Notes: generated by a model not told the origin, from the letters alone. A stretch of 64,000 nt of DNA from Gambelia wislizenii (GCA_030847615.1 JAUMIR010000001.1:441184687-441248686), one strand, 5' to 3'. Shown: positions 23,458 through 35,505, counted from the stretch's first letter. Translations and numbers: made by a program.

Positions 23458-26400
23458 TGTCCCAAATATTTTTATTAGTTGATAAAACATATCAAAATCA
23501 ATCACAATCATAGTTTCAATTCTCATAAATATCAGCATTGACATGTATCCGCATGGCTCATCCTCTATTCTTAACATTGATATTCTCTATTTTTATCTAA
23601 TATCATCGAGCATACATTATATACATTATATTCAATATTATAATCGTAATATTTTAAAAAATGACCTGCTTAAATTGCAAATCATAGTTCCCAATCCTAG
23701 TTATCATTTCTCTTTTCTATCCTGACTCCCCTCATTGAACCATCCATAAGTAGATAGTTTTTTTTTCCTGATATTTTAACTTTCACCTTCAGTTTTTATT
23801 TATCTGATATTTTATACTTTTGCTATATTGATCTTAAGTTTCTATCAATTTTCACCTCTCACAAATTGTTGTGTTGACTTTCATTGTACCTACTCTTTCT
23901 CATTTGTATCTTTTTACATGGTTTAGTTTCAGATTTTCATTCCAAACTTATATTCCATCTCTTATTCAAGTATTCTGACAGTGGTAGACATTCTCTATCT
24001 ACTCTATCTGTATATTTCTTGGTGAGTATATGAGTCAATTTATCATTATTGTTCATTTCCAATAAATCCATCAGCCAATCTTCTATCTGTGGGGCCTCTC
24101 TTTTCCCCCAGTTTGCTGCCACTTTTATTCTTGATGTGGTAATTGCATATAGCATTATTCTTCTGTGCTGTTTTTCTTCCTCTCTATTCATTATATTAGT
24201 CATGTTTAATAAATATAATTTTGGATCTAATGTAAATCGTATCATTAGCATTTTCTGTATTGTCTTATGTACTTTTAACCAGAATTTCTTCATTACTGGT
24301 CAGGCCCACCACAGATGAAACATCGAACCTGGTACCTTCTTGCACCTCCAACATTTGATATTTTTCAATTTGTAATTCCTGCTTAATCTTGCTGGGGTGA
24401 GATACCATCTATTTGAGATTTTTAAGTAATTTTCTTTTAATTTCTGACATGCTGTAAAGGAGTTTGTTTTGATCCAGTCTTTCTTCCACTCTTCTATTCC
24501 GATGTTGTCCCCAGTGTCTTTGGCCCATTTGATCATTGTATCTCTTATCATTTCCATCTCTAGTTCTCTGATTAGGAGGAGTTTGTAAATTCTTGTTAGT
24601 TTCTTTCTATTTTTATCCCAAAAGATTTTATCCATCTCATTCTCTTGTCATTCGAAATCCATTTTTTCTTTATCTTCCTTGTATCTGTTACTTATTTGCA
24701 GGTATTGAAACCATTGGATGTTTATCCCTTCTTCTAACAAGGTTTCCCTAGTTTTTATTTCCTGTGTTCCCTCTTCTGTTCATTTTATCAGGTCACTATA
24801 TTTAATCCATCTTTCACCTGCATTCCATCTTCCCAGGAATGCCTCCTGGGTGGATATCCATAAAGGGTTTTTTACATAGAATTTTTGTTTTATTTTCATC
24901 CATATTTTCAGTAAGGCCTTCCTTATAAAGTGATTCTCAAAGTCCTTGTTTATCTTTACTTTATCGTACCACAAATAGGCATGAAAACCGGATCTTATGT
25001 TTGTATTTTCTAGAATGATCAGTCTTGTATTTTTCAATGTAATCCATTCATTGATCCATAACAAACCAGCTGCCAAATAGTATAACTTCAAATTTGGGAG
25101 GGATGCTCCAATTCTAACATTATGATCTGTTAAAGTGGTCCATTTAATTCTTGCTTTACGTCCCCTCCATATGAAACCTTTTAAATCTTTCATCCATTCT
25201 ACAAAAGCTTTTTTGTTTTGGAGTATTAGTAGATTCTGGAACAGAAATAAAAATTTAGGTAGAATAGTCATTTAAATCATCGCCACTCTGCCCAGTAAAG
25301 ATATATCCAAGTTTCTCCAATTCTTCAGATTGTTCTTAATTGTAAGCCATAGTTTCTTATAGTTATTGTCAAAGAGGTCTATATTTCTTTTGCTTATCCT
25401 ATGTGCCTAGGTACTTTATTTTTTTTCTATATTACATACCAACAACCTTTTTTATTTGGTCTTCTTTTTTCAAAATGTATTTGTCAATATTGTCATTTTT
25501 TCTTTATTGATCTTAAACCCCAAAAATTTACCAAAGTTGTTGAATGTTTCCATTAATAGTTCTATGTTGTCATTTGGTTCTTCCAAAATAATTGCCAAAT
25601 CATCAGCATAGGCTTTTAACTTATATACAGTTACCCCTCCACATTCGCGGCTTTCACACTCGTGGTTTTGATTATTCGCGGTTTAGCCCCGGGCCCCTTT
25701 GGGAAGGCCAGCGAGAGGCAGGGAAACCTCCTGCCTGCACCTTTCCCAGCCTTCCAGAGGTGGCTCTGGGGCTTCAAAGCCCCAGAGCCCGCTCAGAAAG
25801 GCAGGGGGATTGGGCAGCCTCCCTCCCGCTGCCTTCCCCGGCCTTCCCTCAGGAAAACCAAGGAGAGGCAGGGCGGCCTCCTGCCTGCCCACCCGCTGAC
25901 CTCCCTAGCCTTCCTAAGCGGGCTCCAGGGCTTCAAAGCCCTGGAGTCTGCTCAGAAAGGCTAGAAAGAGGCATGGCAGCCTCCTTCCCACCCGCCCGCC
26001 CGCTGCCTTCCCTGGCCTTTCTAAGCAGGCTCCTGGGCTTCAAAACCCCAGAGCCCACTCAGGAAGGCCAGGGAGAGGCAGGGGAGCCTCCCGTCTGCCC
26101 GTCTGCTGCCTTTCCCAGCCTTCCGAAGTGGGCCCCGGGGCTTCAAAGCCCTGGAGTCTGCTCAGGAAGGCTGGGGAGAAGCAGGGCAGCCTCTTGCCTG
26201 CCCGCTCACTGCCTTCCCCAGCCTTCCTATGTGGGCTCCGGGGCTGGAATCCACTCAGGAAGGCTGGAGAGAGGTAGGGCAGCCTCCCACCCACCTGCCC
26301 GCTGCCTTCCCCGGCCTTCCTAAGCAGGCTCCAGGGCTTCAAAGCCCCGGAGTCCACTCAGGAAGGCCGGGAAGAGGCAGGGCAGCCTCCCGCTGCCTTC

Positions 26401-28047
26401 CCCTGCCTTCCTAAGGGGGCTCCTGGGCTTCAAAGCCCCGGAGTCCACTCAGGAAGGTTGGGGAGAGGCAGGGCAGCCTCCCTCCTGCCCGCCTGCTGCC
26501 TTCCCCAGCCTTCCTAAGCAGACTCCAGGGCTTCTAAGGCCTAGAGTCCCCTCAGGAAGGCCGTGGAGAGGCCAGCCAGGCTGGCTAGACACCCTCCCGC
26601 TGCCTCTTTCCCACTAGGGGAGGTCATAGGAGCAGCATTTTTTATTCACGGTTTTTCCACATTCGCGGGTGTCTCAAGACTCTAACCCCCGCGAATATGG
26701 AGGGACGACTGTACTTGTCCTTTTTGTTTTAAGCCTGTCAATTTATCATCATTCCTGCTTTTGTTATACAAGACCTCTAATGCTATGATGAACAACAGTG
26801 AAGAAAATGGGCATACCTGGCATGTTTCTTTTTGGATATTGAATGGTTTTGTTTGCTCTCCATTTATTATCAGCCTTGCCTTCTGATTATGGTATATATG
26901 GTCTATGCCTTTAATGAAGCTTTCTCCCAACTCTTTCTTTCAATACCTCTTTCATGAAAGGCCACCTGAGGTTATCAAAGGCCTTCTCCATGTCCGCAAA
27001 TATCATCACCGCTTTTTGTTGTTGTTGTTGTTGCATCTTTTGTAATGCTCTATTACGTTTAGGATACATTTAGTTCTTATATTTTCTGCCAAAGATCTTC
27101 CTGGCAAAAATCCACTTTGATCACTGTGAATTATTTCTCCCCAAATCAGTTTCAGTCTGTTTGCTAGGATGGTGGCATAGATTTTGTAATCCATGTTTAA
27201 AAGTGATAATCAGATGATAATTCTTTGCCTCGGATGTATCTTTCCCTTCTTTGGGGATCAGTATGTTGTTTGCTGTATACCATGTTTCTGGGATTCCCCC
27301 TTTTTGTATCTGGTTTAAGATACAGTGAAATTAATCTATAATATCCTCTTCGAATACTTTATAGAAGGCAGCTGTAAAACCATCTGGACTAGGAGCTTCC
27401 CCCTGTTTAGGGTGTTTAATCACAACTGTAATTCACTCCCTTGAAATTGGTAAAGATAATTTGGTTTTTTGTCCTGTTATTTTTTCCAATTTGTTGTTTC
27501 TTATGTATTTTTCCATTTCTTCTTCTTATTCTCTCTCCTTCGGCTGATCGGTATATAAATCTGTAACGTATTTGTGGAAAGTATTTTTTATTTCCTCTTG
27601 GGATGTATAAATTTCATCATTCATCTTACCCATCATTATTATTTTCCTTTCTTCCATTTTTAAAATTTGTATGATAGCCATTGGCCTATTTTATTGGCCT
27701 GTTTGAAATGTCTCTGTTTTATTCTCTTTCATTTATTTGCCAGGTCTTCTGACATTTCTTCTTTTAGTAAGTTTTGTAAAATCTTTAGTTTCTCATTCAG
27801 CATATCCTGTCTTAACTCAGATTCTTTCATTTCCAAATCTTTTAAGAGTTTACCTTTTCTCTCCTCTGTTTGTTTATTTCAGCCCCTTTCTGCAGAAATA
27901 TCCCTCTTATAGTTGCTTTTAATGCATCCCAGATAATTTTCATAGAAGCCCCTTCTTTTATATTTGTTTCAAAATAGTAATGAATTTCCTTCTTAATTTT
28001 TTAAACAAAATTTCTGTCCTTAAGTAGGTGTTCTTTCAGTTTCCATA
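23458..28047 (-). mobile_element. L1 LINE, 5'-truncated, in copia
   Basis: Minus-strand ORF2 pieces in order: RT (YATILANRLKLIWGEIIHSD, then SGFLPGRSLAENIRT), the C-terminal part (IKWTTLTDHNVRIGASLPNL) and the end (NRWYLTPARLSRNYKL; CWRCKKVPGSMFHLWW). Several frameshifts and stops. The insertion is framed by an 18-bp duplication with one mismatch, GTCTTCACGAAGCTTTAC at 23440-23457 and GTCTTCATGAAGCTTTAC at 28048-28065. It split the RNase H of a copia element. Net L1 length is about 3.5 kb without the nested Tigger-like element. Confidence 0.9.
25628..26711. mobile_element. Tigger-like element carrying a GC-rich minisatellite
   Basis: Ends CAGTTACCCCTCCACATTCG and, reversed, CAGTCGTCCCTCCATATTCG, flanked by TA (25626-25627, 26712-26713). 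The 1,084-bp interior is filled with about eight imperfect GC-rich units, mostly near 100 bases, each with a GGGCTTCAAAGCC core and a GGGAGAGGCAGGG block. It sits inside the L1. The long open frame across it is a product of the repeat, not a gene. Confidence 0.85.
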
Positions 28048-29480
28048 GTCTTCATGAAGCTTTACAGGCTTTGGTTCAATTATTCCAAGTTCCTCTAGCA
28101 ATTGACATAGCCACATAAGATCCTGGCATGCTTGAGCAGCTGATGCATATTCTGCTTCAGTAGAGGAGAGTACTACCGCAGGTTGTTTTTTTGCTTGTCC
28201 AGCTCACCACTCCACCTAAATAGAAGAACAGGTTTCCACTGGTAGATTTATGATCTGTAAGTTCTTCAGCCCAATCTGCATCTGTGTAAGCTACTAGTCT
28301 GGGAGTGCTAGTGGCTTGTAGCTTTAGCTTTAAGTGTGCATTACCTTTTAAATATTGGCCCACTCTGTTTACTGCATTCTAAGCCTTTGTTCTTGGTGAG
28401 TTGGTTTTTCTACAAAGAATTCCAGCTCCTGAAGCAATATTTGGTCTCATGGAGGTGGCTAGGTACAGCAGCTTTCCTATAGCACTTCTGTATTTATTGT
28501 TATTTGGTAGAGGCTCACTGTACTCATCTATCTTAAGGTAGTCTGTATTCATAGGTGTGGCCACTGGATTGGCCTCCTTGAGTTCTAGGTATTCCACAAG
28601 TTCATGAATCTTTTGCTCTTGACTGAGGCGATAGCTTCCATCTTCCTCTCTCTCTACTTACATTTCCAAATAATAAATGATGTCTCCTAGTCTTTTCACT
28701 TCTATCTCATTATTTAGATGGTTTAAGATTTCTTCACAATCAGTCTTAAGTTTGCAAACAAGTGATTTGCTTCCTTCTTTTTCAAGTCCAGGAGGTTGTT
28801 CCATGTAGATCTCTTCCTTGAGTTGTCCATTTAAGAAAGCTCTCCAGACATCCAAGTGTTCAACATGCATATTTCTGGATGCTGCCACAGCCATCTCTCA
28901 CCACCGGTGCAAAAATTTCATCATAGTCCTCGCCATATCTCTGGGAGTAGCCCTTGGCTACTAATCTGGCTCTGTATCTCTGGATTTCCCCTTCTGAATA
29001 TAATTTGATTTTGAAGACCCACTTGCAACCCACAGGCTTCTGTGAGTGTCCAGGTTTGATTGTTGTGCAGGGAATCTATTTCCTCCTGTGCTGCTTCTTT
29101 CTACTTGCTTGCTTCTGCTGCAGGCAGCCTTTCAATTTCTTCCCAAGTGGAAGGTTCATATGGTAGGACAGGCATAGAGGTGGCACTCCTCTGTTTGATC
29201 GGCATGAGCATCTAAGCTCTGGTTCCAGAGCCCCATCTGCTTCTGTGGTGACTTCCAGCTCTGAGCTTACTCCTGTTTGCTGTGCATCCCCTTCTGCTTG
29301 TGTATTCACTTCCACTTCTTCATCTACAATGGGTGTTTGAAGCAGGCAGGCTTCATCTCCGCATCTAGGCCAGTAGGCTATTAGCTGTTGTGAGATTCTT
29401 CTGTTCAGTCTGTGTCTGTATGGCTCACATCCGTTCTCTCAGTCTCATCAAAAGAGGCTATACCTAGCCTCCTCTGCTAG

Positions 29481-30295
29481 TTGTGGCATCATCAGATATG
29501 TTTAGGGAGTGATCAGAGACACACATTTGCCCTAAACATACTGAGGTTCCGTGTAACTCGTATAGCACTGCTGATTAGAAAGCATTTATTTTTAATTCCT
29601 TCACCAGCCCAGCAAAAAATGGGAAGATGGAAAGCTGAGGAATAGGATTCTATGAGATAAAGAAAACAAATAACATACACACCCACTTCAGAAACATTAA
29701 TATTAATATTCTAAGCATCCTTTATTCATGTAGAGCATATGGAAATGTGTTATAATGAAATCGATGGTTTACAATTCCTTCCCAAAGAAGTACAAATTAG
29801 CTACCACGAGGTGTCAGGGCAATGTGACTTTCCATCGGTGTTAGGGGTGCAGCTACAGGGCCAAAATGAGGGCTTTCCCTTCCCAAATAAGAATTTTGCC
29901 CTCCCCTGAAATTTTCCTTAGGTCCCCAAATTTTGAACATTGCCATAACCTGAAATTTCAACTGAGCTTTTTGAAATGCAGTCCAGGCAGCCAAAGAAAA
30001 GGGGCAGGCAAAGTTACCAAGGGAATGTGCACACAGCAAATAGAAGAGTTCTAGGTGTGAGCTATTTTCAGTGTCTCACTCTCTACAATGCTAGAAACTT
30101 GGGATTTAAGTAAAATTCCATGGGGGGCAGAAAGCAATGACCTAATTCCCCCCCCCCTTTAACTACAATCCTGATGGGTGTTGACAAAGATTCTCACTGG
30201 AATCTTTTAGAATTCATACATTGTCCTACTAAAGCTGCCATACAGTATATATCACCATGAGTCAGTTACAACTTGAAGGCACACTGTTGGGAAAT
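29481..30295. other. Intergenic, nothing recognised
   Basis: No recognisable gene or repeat is seen between the two copia remnants. Confidence 0.5.
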
Positions 30296-31903
30296 GGAGT
30301 GTGGCAATGCCCATGGTGACAGACTTTATTAAAAATGATGAGAAAAGTGAAGTTTTACGAAACAAAACAATGTGCAGAACAGCAATTGGAAAGCTTCTGT
30401 ACTTAGCCAAAAATACTAGACCTGATATTGCTTATGCTTTAGGAATTCTAAGCAGAAGAGTTGCTGAACCAATCAAGAAGAATTGTTATGCAGTGAAAAG
30501 AATTGCCAGATACTTGAAAGGTAATTTGGATGTTGAATTGAAGTGTTCAACTAGCAATGATCCAAGCCTTGTTTGGTACACAGATGCTGACTGGGCGGGA
30601 GATCATGCAAGTTCACTTTCTACCAGTGATTACTTATTTTTGTATGGAAATGGGTCTATCTCTTGTGCCAGCTATGAGCAAGAAGTTGTAGCACTCTCTT
30701 CTACTGAATCAGAGTATATATCTGCATCGGAGGCATGTAGAAAAATGTTATGGCTTGATCAATTGTTGGTTGATTTTGGAATAAGTGAGCAGAAACCAAT
30801 TCAACTTTTTGAAGACAACCAGAATTGCATTAGACTATCTCAAGAGATGAAGATAACACCACACAACAAGCATATTAGTGTCGGGAAGGCCTCCAAGTCA
30901 AATAGCTGATAAGACGGCCTGGCTCAGCAACAACTCAGTTGCAAAGCACAGTACCTGGTGTTGTTAGTAGCAGTCCTAGAGGGTCAGGAGTCCAGAGAGA
31001 GTGAAGAATGAAGAGGCAGTCCAAGGTCAAAAGGATTCCGGCAGGTGGGTCAATGGAAACAGTCCAAGGTCAAGATATCCGAAGTTTCAAGATAGCAAGG
31101 TTACAAGAGCCAGGAGAGTCAAAGGCAGAGGCTTCCTCCAGGAAACACAGACAGCCTGAGACAAGGAATTCAGCATCCCCCAGCTGCTTATGTTGGCCCA
31201 GCTCCTACTCCCAGCTGCTGGGTGATTGATGAGTGTCTTTCTCTTAATCTCCTGGAACAATGCAGACACGCCCTCTCTGCTCTTCTTTGGCTAAAGGTAG
31301 GTACCTGCTCTTCTACCTCTTGCTGTTGCTCCATTTTGTCTCCCAGGCTTGGACCCTGTGCTGGGGGAGGGCTAGGCTGCTGAGCCCTGCGTTCTTCAGG
31401 GCTAGACTCAGACTCAGCCAGCTTTTCTGCAACTGGCTCAGCCTCCTCGCCTTCTGAGTCCTCAGAGTTCTGGCTGACCATGACATCTAGGACCAGATAG
31501 CACAGTGTTCATGAACTAGTGAAAGAAGGCATGATCAAGATGATCTTCTGTCCCACAACTGAGATGACAGCTGACATCTTGACTAAGCCATTACCCAGAA
31601 ATTGCTTTGAGAACCTGTGTGACAAGATGGGACTTCAGGCATGCATGCCAGGTTGAGAAGGGATGTTGGTCCCTGCTTGTGTATCTTAAGATGACGTACA
31701 TGTGTATCTCCATGCACAAGATATTGTAAGTAAACTACTATTTATATACTTTAAACAAGACTGAGCTTGTTTATTTCATTAGCTAGACTGTGTGGGAGTA
31801 GTGAACTGGTGGCTGGCTTAGCTGAATCTCAATATATACCCCTTCTGCTGAAGCACTATTTTGCTCTGCTGAGATACCAGTCTCAATATTTTTAAAACCG
31901 ACA
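30296..31903 (+). mobile_element. Ty1/copia 3' part with LTR
   Basis: The frame beginning near 30301 encodes the end of RT (GKLLYLAKNTRPDIAYALGI), RNase H (VWYTDADWAGDHASSLSTS, SSTESEYISASEACRKMLW) and FEDNQNCIRLSQ. It breaks at 30879 where a 607-bp sequence is inserted, then resumes as the end of pol. The 3' LTR starts TGTTGGTCCC at 31674 and ends near 31903 in ACCGACA. It is closely related to the 37-42 kb copia. The 5' portion is missing. Confidence 0.9.
30879..31485. mobile_element. Unclassified insertion with TG...CA ends (LTR-like)
   Basis: Starts TGTCGGGAAGG and ends GACCATGACA, splitting copia sequence that is continuous in the 41.3 kb copy. The flanks ATTAG and TCTAG agree at three of five bases, so a 5-bp duplication is only weakly supported. 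Length and TG...CA ends suggest a solo LTR of another retroelement family. A 97-residue minus frame inside is acidic and unrecognised. Confidence 0.5.
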
Positions 31904-32410
31904 CACACAACAACAAATATCTAACCTATTGGCCTAACCACCCTACAGTCACCAGATCCCAGCTGATCTTGGAAGCTAAGCAGAGTGAGCTCTAGTTAGC
32001 ACTTGGATGGGAGACTGCCAACAAACCCCAGGTGCTCTAGACCAATGATTCCTAAACTTTGGTCTTCCAGGTGTTTTGGACTTCATCTCCCAGAAGCCCT
32101 AGCCACCTTGGCCAACAGTCAGGAATTCTGGGAGATGAAGTCCAAAACATCTGGAGAACCAAAGTTTGGGAATCATTGGTCTAGAGCACCTGGTGTTTGT
32201 TGGTAGTCTCCCATCCAAGTGCTAACCAGAGCTCACTCTGCTTAGCTTCCAAGATCAGCTGGGATCTGGTGACTGTAGGGTGGTTAGGCCACTAGGTTAG
32301 ATATTTGTTGTTGTGTGTGTTGGTTTTAAAAATATTGAGACTGGTATCTCAGTTAGCAGAGCAAAATAGTGCTTCAGCAGAAGGGGTTTATATTGAGATT
32401 CAGCTAAGCC
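31815..32410. repeat. Large inverted repeat (LTR end, 5S-SINE head, MITE)
   Basis: Arms of about 285 bp face each other around 32110. Left arm order: copia LTR end, 5S-derived SINE head, MITE. The right arm is the reverse complement of the same series, with roughly ten substitutions and a 3-base indel by eye. The MITE in the middle (CAATGATTCC... to ...GGAATCATTG) is itself palindromic. Confidence 0.9.
31925..32040 (+). mobile_element. 5S-rRNA-derived SINE, head (split element)
   Basis: TGATCTTGGAAGCTAAGCAG and CACTTGGATGGGAGACTGCC are the internal promoter region of 5S rRNA, followed by CCAGGTGCTCTAG. The rest of the SINE (GCTATATTTCAGAGG, CACCTCTGAGTATTC, GGCGACTTGAAGGCACAC) is found at 32425-32550, beyond the inverted repeat. 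The head is diverged from 5S rRNA and not a 5S gene. Confidence 0.85.
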
Positions 32411-32420
32411 ATATAAATAT

Positions 32421-32550
32421 AGCTCTAGGCTATATTTCAGAGGAAAGAACTTGCAAAAACCACCTCTGAGTATTCATTGCCTAAGAAAACCGATGAAATT
32501 CACAGGGTCACCATAAGTCCACAGGCGACTTGAAGGCACACATACATATT
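32421..32550 (+). mobile_element. 5S-derived SINE, body and tail (second half)
   Basis: Continues the SINE whose head is at 31925-32040. The joining bases GCTCTAG occur at both breakpoints. Confidence 0.8.
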
Positions 32551-33076
32551 TGACCTGGTGGTGTGCAATTCTCCCGTCGACATGAATGCGTTTGTGGTTG
32601 AGCTTCTTTAAGCAGGGCCAGATCCTGACCCGGGGTGGTTTCACAAGGTTATTTCTGACCCAGATGCCTTTGTCCTACTAGAGTCGTTGGCTGTGGCGGT
32701 TTTTTGTGATTCTTCATGAGAACCAAACTAAAATCATTTTTAAAATAATTCTCGCCAAACGATTTGTATGAGCCGCAGTTTGCTCTGTAGGCAGGAAACA
32801 GAAGCACAGTCGTGGTGGTTAGAATAAGGCTTTCCTTCGTAACACTGCAGGCACAGTGGTGACCCCTCTCATTTCGCCTACTAAAAAGATGGCCTTTAGG
32901 AGGATGGAGTCGGTGGCTCGTAATTATGTTGTGTTCGTCCGCCCTCCCCTCCCCCCCCCCGGTTATCGGTGCGTGCACAAAGTATTCCTTCCTCCCTTTC
33001 CTTCCTTTCTTTTGGAAGCCAGATTCACGGAAGGAATCGCAGTCTGTGCGTGGGTCTATGTCCCTCTATGGGTATG
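32551..33076. other. Intergenic, nothing recognised
   Basis: Mixed sequence with a cytosine run near 32950. No exon recognised. Confidence 0.5.
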
Positions 33077-33192
33077 TTTAGCCTGGGGAAGAGAAGGTTA
33101 AGAGGGGACATGATAGCCATGTTTAAATATTTGAAGGGATGCCATACTGAGGATGGAGCAAGCTTGCTTTCTGCAGCTCCAGAGACTTACTC
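33077..33192 (+). mobile_element. CR1 ORF2 C-terminal fragment
   Basis: Sense orientation. Encodes SLGKRRLRGDMIAMFKYLKG then EDGASLLSAAPET, the C-terminal block of CR1 ORF2. Both ends are truncated. Confidence 0.85.
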
Positions 33193-33521
33193 TTGCAAAT
33201 ACCTGTTGTTCTGACAGTTTCTGGTAATTTACATATAGGGGAGGGAGCAGAGAGTTTGAAGTCTACCATAAAGGAAGAAAGTCTCAAGAATGCCTAAGGA
33301 ATTAGCGTTGTGGAGCGGGGATCTAAAGCTTGGAGACTTGCACTCAGATCTGATCAGAAGGTTCACAGTGCGGAGCTCTTGGCGTTTACGAACCTGAATT
33401 TAATGCGACTTATCTCTAGAAGGTCGCGTGGTATAGGAGGCCGAGTTGGTTCCTTATTCGCGCGAAAATAAGGGGCCAACTTCATCTTTGTGAAGACGGG
33501 AAGACGTCAGAAACACTAAAT

Positions 33522-34023
33522 TGTTGGAAAAAGTGCAACCTAGCTTGCATGAGGGGTATTGCAGTTTAAAAGAGTTAGATTGTATGTAAGGAATTTTTAT
33601 GACTAACTTCCTATCTTTTACAACCCATCTTCCGGCTAGTAGAAATGCTTTGATCCTTTGCTGGGTTTTGAAGAGGCTGTCGCCATTCTGTTTTGGACTG
33701 CTCTGGGGAGCAGACACCTTTTTGTTTTTAAGAATGTCGCACCAAGTATTAGAAAATTCGTAGCATGTAGAACTGCATATTTTACTTCCCTGCTTACCTA
33801 TTTTTAAGTAGCTGTACCTGTGTGATTTATTGCACAAGATACTGTGAGTAAACTGATTTTTATATACTGCTAAGGAAGTCTGATTACTTGTTTTCTTTGT
33901 TTGCTCGACTGTGAAAGGGGTTTCTGGGTGGGTGGCTTAATTGTGATCTATATTGAAAAAACGCTCCGTTAAATGCGTGTTTAATTTTACTCTGCTACTG
34001 AAATATCTTTTTCCCCCCCAACT
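33522..34023 (+). mobile_element. Copia solo LTR, 3' side of NKX2-8
   Basis: Starts TGTTGGAAAAAGTGCAACC and shares with the 41.5 kb LTR the CCTGTGTNNTTTNNTGCAC and CTCTGCTACTGA blocks. The flanks carry the 5-bp duplication TAAAT (33517-33521 and 34024-34028). About 500 bp with no internal coding region. Confidence 0.8.
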
Positions 34024-34188
34024 TAAATGGATCTGGGACTTCTGAGAAAATATCCCCTTTTCTTTCTACGTATCTCAGCCACACACTGACATAAGCATAA
34101 AACACTTTCCTCCTTATGCCTTCCTCTCATGCTAAAAACAACGAGAAGAAACATCGGCTCTGTCCGCTTCCTTTTGTCAACAATCCAG

Positions 34189-34194
34189 TTTATT
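34189..34194 (-). promoter_or_regulatory. Candidate polyadenylation signal of NKX2-8
   Basis: AATAAA on the minus strand, the first one downstream of the stop codon at 35506. No independent evidence of use. Confidence 0.35.
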
Positions 34195-34568
34195 AATCAT
34201 GGCAAGAACGTTCTATTTGAAAATAAACTATCTCCAATACAAGCAATTCACTATTCGTCTTGTTTCGAAAAGATCGGGGGAGTGGGGGAACGCATCTTGT
34301 TACAAAAACAAAATTCTAAGTTTTCGACTTGCTTTCTAAAACAATAGGCCCAAACTAGTGGGGTAACCCTTGAAGGTGGTCTTAGCTAGCTATACCAAAA
34401 GCTTCGATCCTCACCCCGTTGACAGGGAAGTCCGATTGCAGTCAGATGAATTCATTTCTAAGTTTACACCCGAGTGCCAGCCATCTCACGCCCTTGCGCA
34501 CTCTGCTCTTGGATTTCTCAACCCTCGATCGCTCCCGGATACTGTTATGCCGACTGAATATAAGAGAC

Positions 34569-34735
34569 CTAGCTGGTGTAGTGGTTTGAGCGTTGAACTA
34601 CTCTGCAGAATTGAAATCACCCGCTCAGCCATGGAAACCCCCTGGGTGACCTTGGGCAAATCACACTCTCTCAGCCTCTGAGGAAGGCAAAGGCAAACCC
34701 TCTCTGAACAAATCTTGTCAGGCAAACCCCCATAA
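34569..34735 (+). mobile_element. Sauria SINE
   Basis: The head GCTGGTGTAGTGGTTTGAGC contains the A-box-like part, followed by CCGCTCAGCCATGGAAACCC, TGACCTTGGGCAAATCACAC and GGCAAAGGCAAACC. It ends before the full tail. Orientation is opposite to NKX2-8. Confidence 0.9.
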
Positions 34736-35505
34736 CACCAACAAGAAGGGAGCACAAATAGCCCACAAGTTTGCCAAGAAGACACCTATTCAAGGAAAAT
34801 TGTCCTCAGGTTGAGCTGTCTCGCGTCTATTCTCCCTTCCGTATGGCCTTCTAACGGAGCAAGGGGCTATCCTGTGAGTGTAAACTTAGAAATAAGGCCA
34901 ACTGTTAGTACAGGTTTTGCCTAAGTTTCCTTGTTTCAGTGGTTCTACTCCAGCTGGGACCAACTATTAGATTCAGGCCTAGATTTTCCTTGAGTGGGTG
35001 AAGTATTATGAACTAAATCATGGGAGCTCAAAATGACAGTTCAATGAGACTTGCTTCTAGGAGCATATATAGGATCAAGTCTTCTGTCTATACAATACAT
35101 CTTATATATTCGTAGCTGCGTCTAGAGTTTTCCCCTCCGGTGGGGCTTGTTCACAGGAAGAGTGCAGCATTTAACATCACAGTTCCCCCCCTCCATCCTA
35201 AAGGGGGCCGACCTCCACTTCCAGATCAGTGTGATGGGCATGCTTGGAAGAAAACTGCTGAGATTTAGCCATGGCTGTAAATGGGCTATTCTTTAACTCT
35301 AAAGGGACCATATTGAAGCCGGTGGCTCGGGAACATCCGCGAATCTTTTGCTCTAAAATAGTTCTAGTGGAGCCAGTGTCTTGGAAGGGGAAGGCGCCAG
35401 TCAAAAGAGCACAGGTCCAAGGCAGAGAGGCGGGCGCGAAGAGGCTGTTCACAGTGAGGCCGGGCAGGCTGATCTCTTGGGCGCCGGCCGTCGAGGCCTC
35501 CCTCC

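Larger units (their letters stand above)
22952..29480 (-). mobile_element. Ty1/copia element, decayed, interrupted by L1
   Basis: Reverse-oriented copia pol with 3' LTR. Going down the minus strand: linker and start of reverse transcriptase near 29.3-28.9 kb (RSNRGVPPL), RT (VEHLDVWRAFLNGQLKEEIY), RT end (RSAIGKLLYLATSMRPNIA) and RNase H (VAYTDADWAEELTDHKSTSG, then SSTEAEYASAA). RNase H resumes beyond the L1 at 23440 with EDNQSYIKIS and KKHIDVKHHLL. The 3' LTR starts TGTTGGAAGTG at 23205 and runs to about 22952. Gag and most of integrase are absent. Stops and frameshifts make it inactive. Confidence 0.85.
34024..35505 (-). other. Putative NKX2-8 3' UTR and downstream flank
   Basis: Lies directly after the NKX2-8 stop on the minus strand. 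The first AATAAA on that strand is at 34194-34189, so a 3' UTR of about 1.3 kb is possible. It would contain an inverted Sauria SINE. Small palindromic blocks of the amniote type are near 34960-35060. No open frame of interest. Confidence 0.4.

Noticed and set aside
25592..26323. 243-codon Pro-rich open frame
   Set aside because: Generated by the GC-rich minisatellite inside the Tigger-like element; the unit repeats in the peptide.
31925..32040. 5S rRNA gene
   Set aside because: The sequence is diverged from 5S rRNA and continues into a SINE body and tail; it is a 5S-derived SINE head.
34569..34735. tRNA gene
   Set aside because: The A- and B-box-like parts belong to the tRNA-derived head of a Sauria SINE; no cloverleaf acceptor stem is complete.
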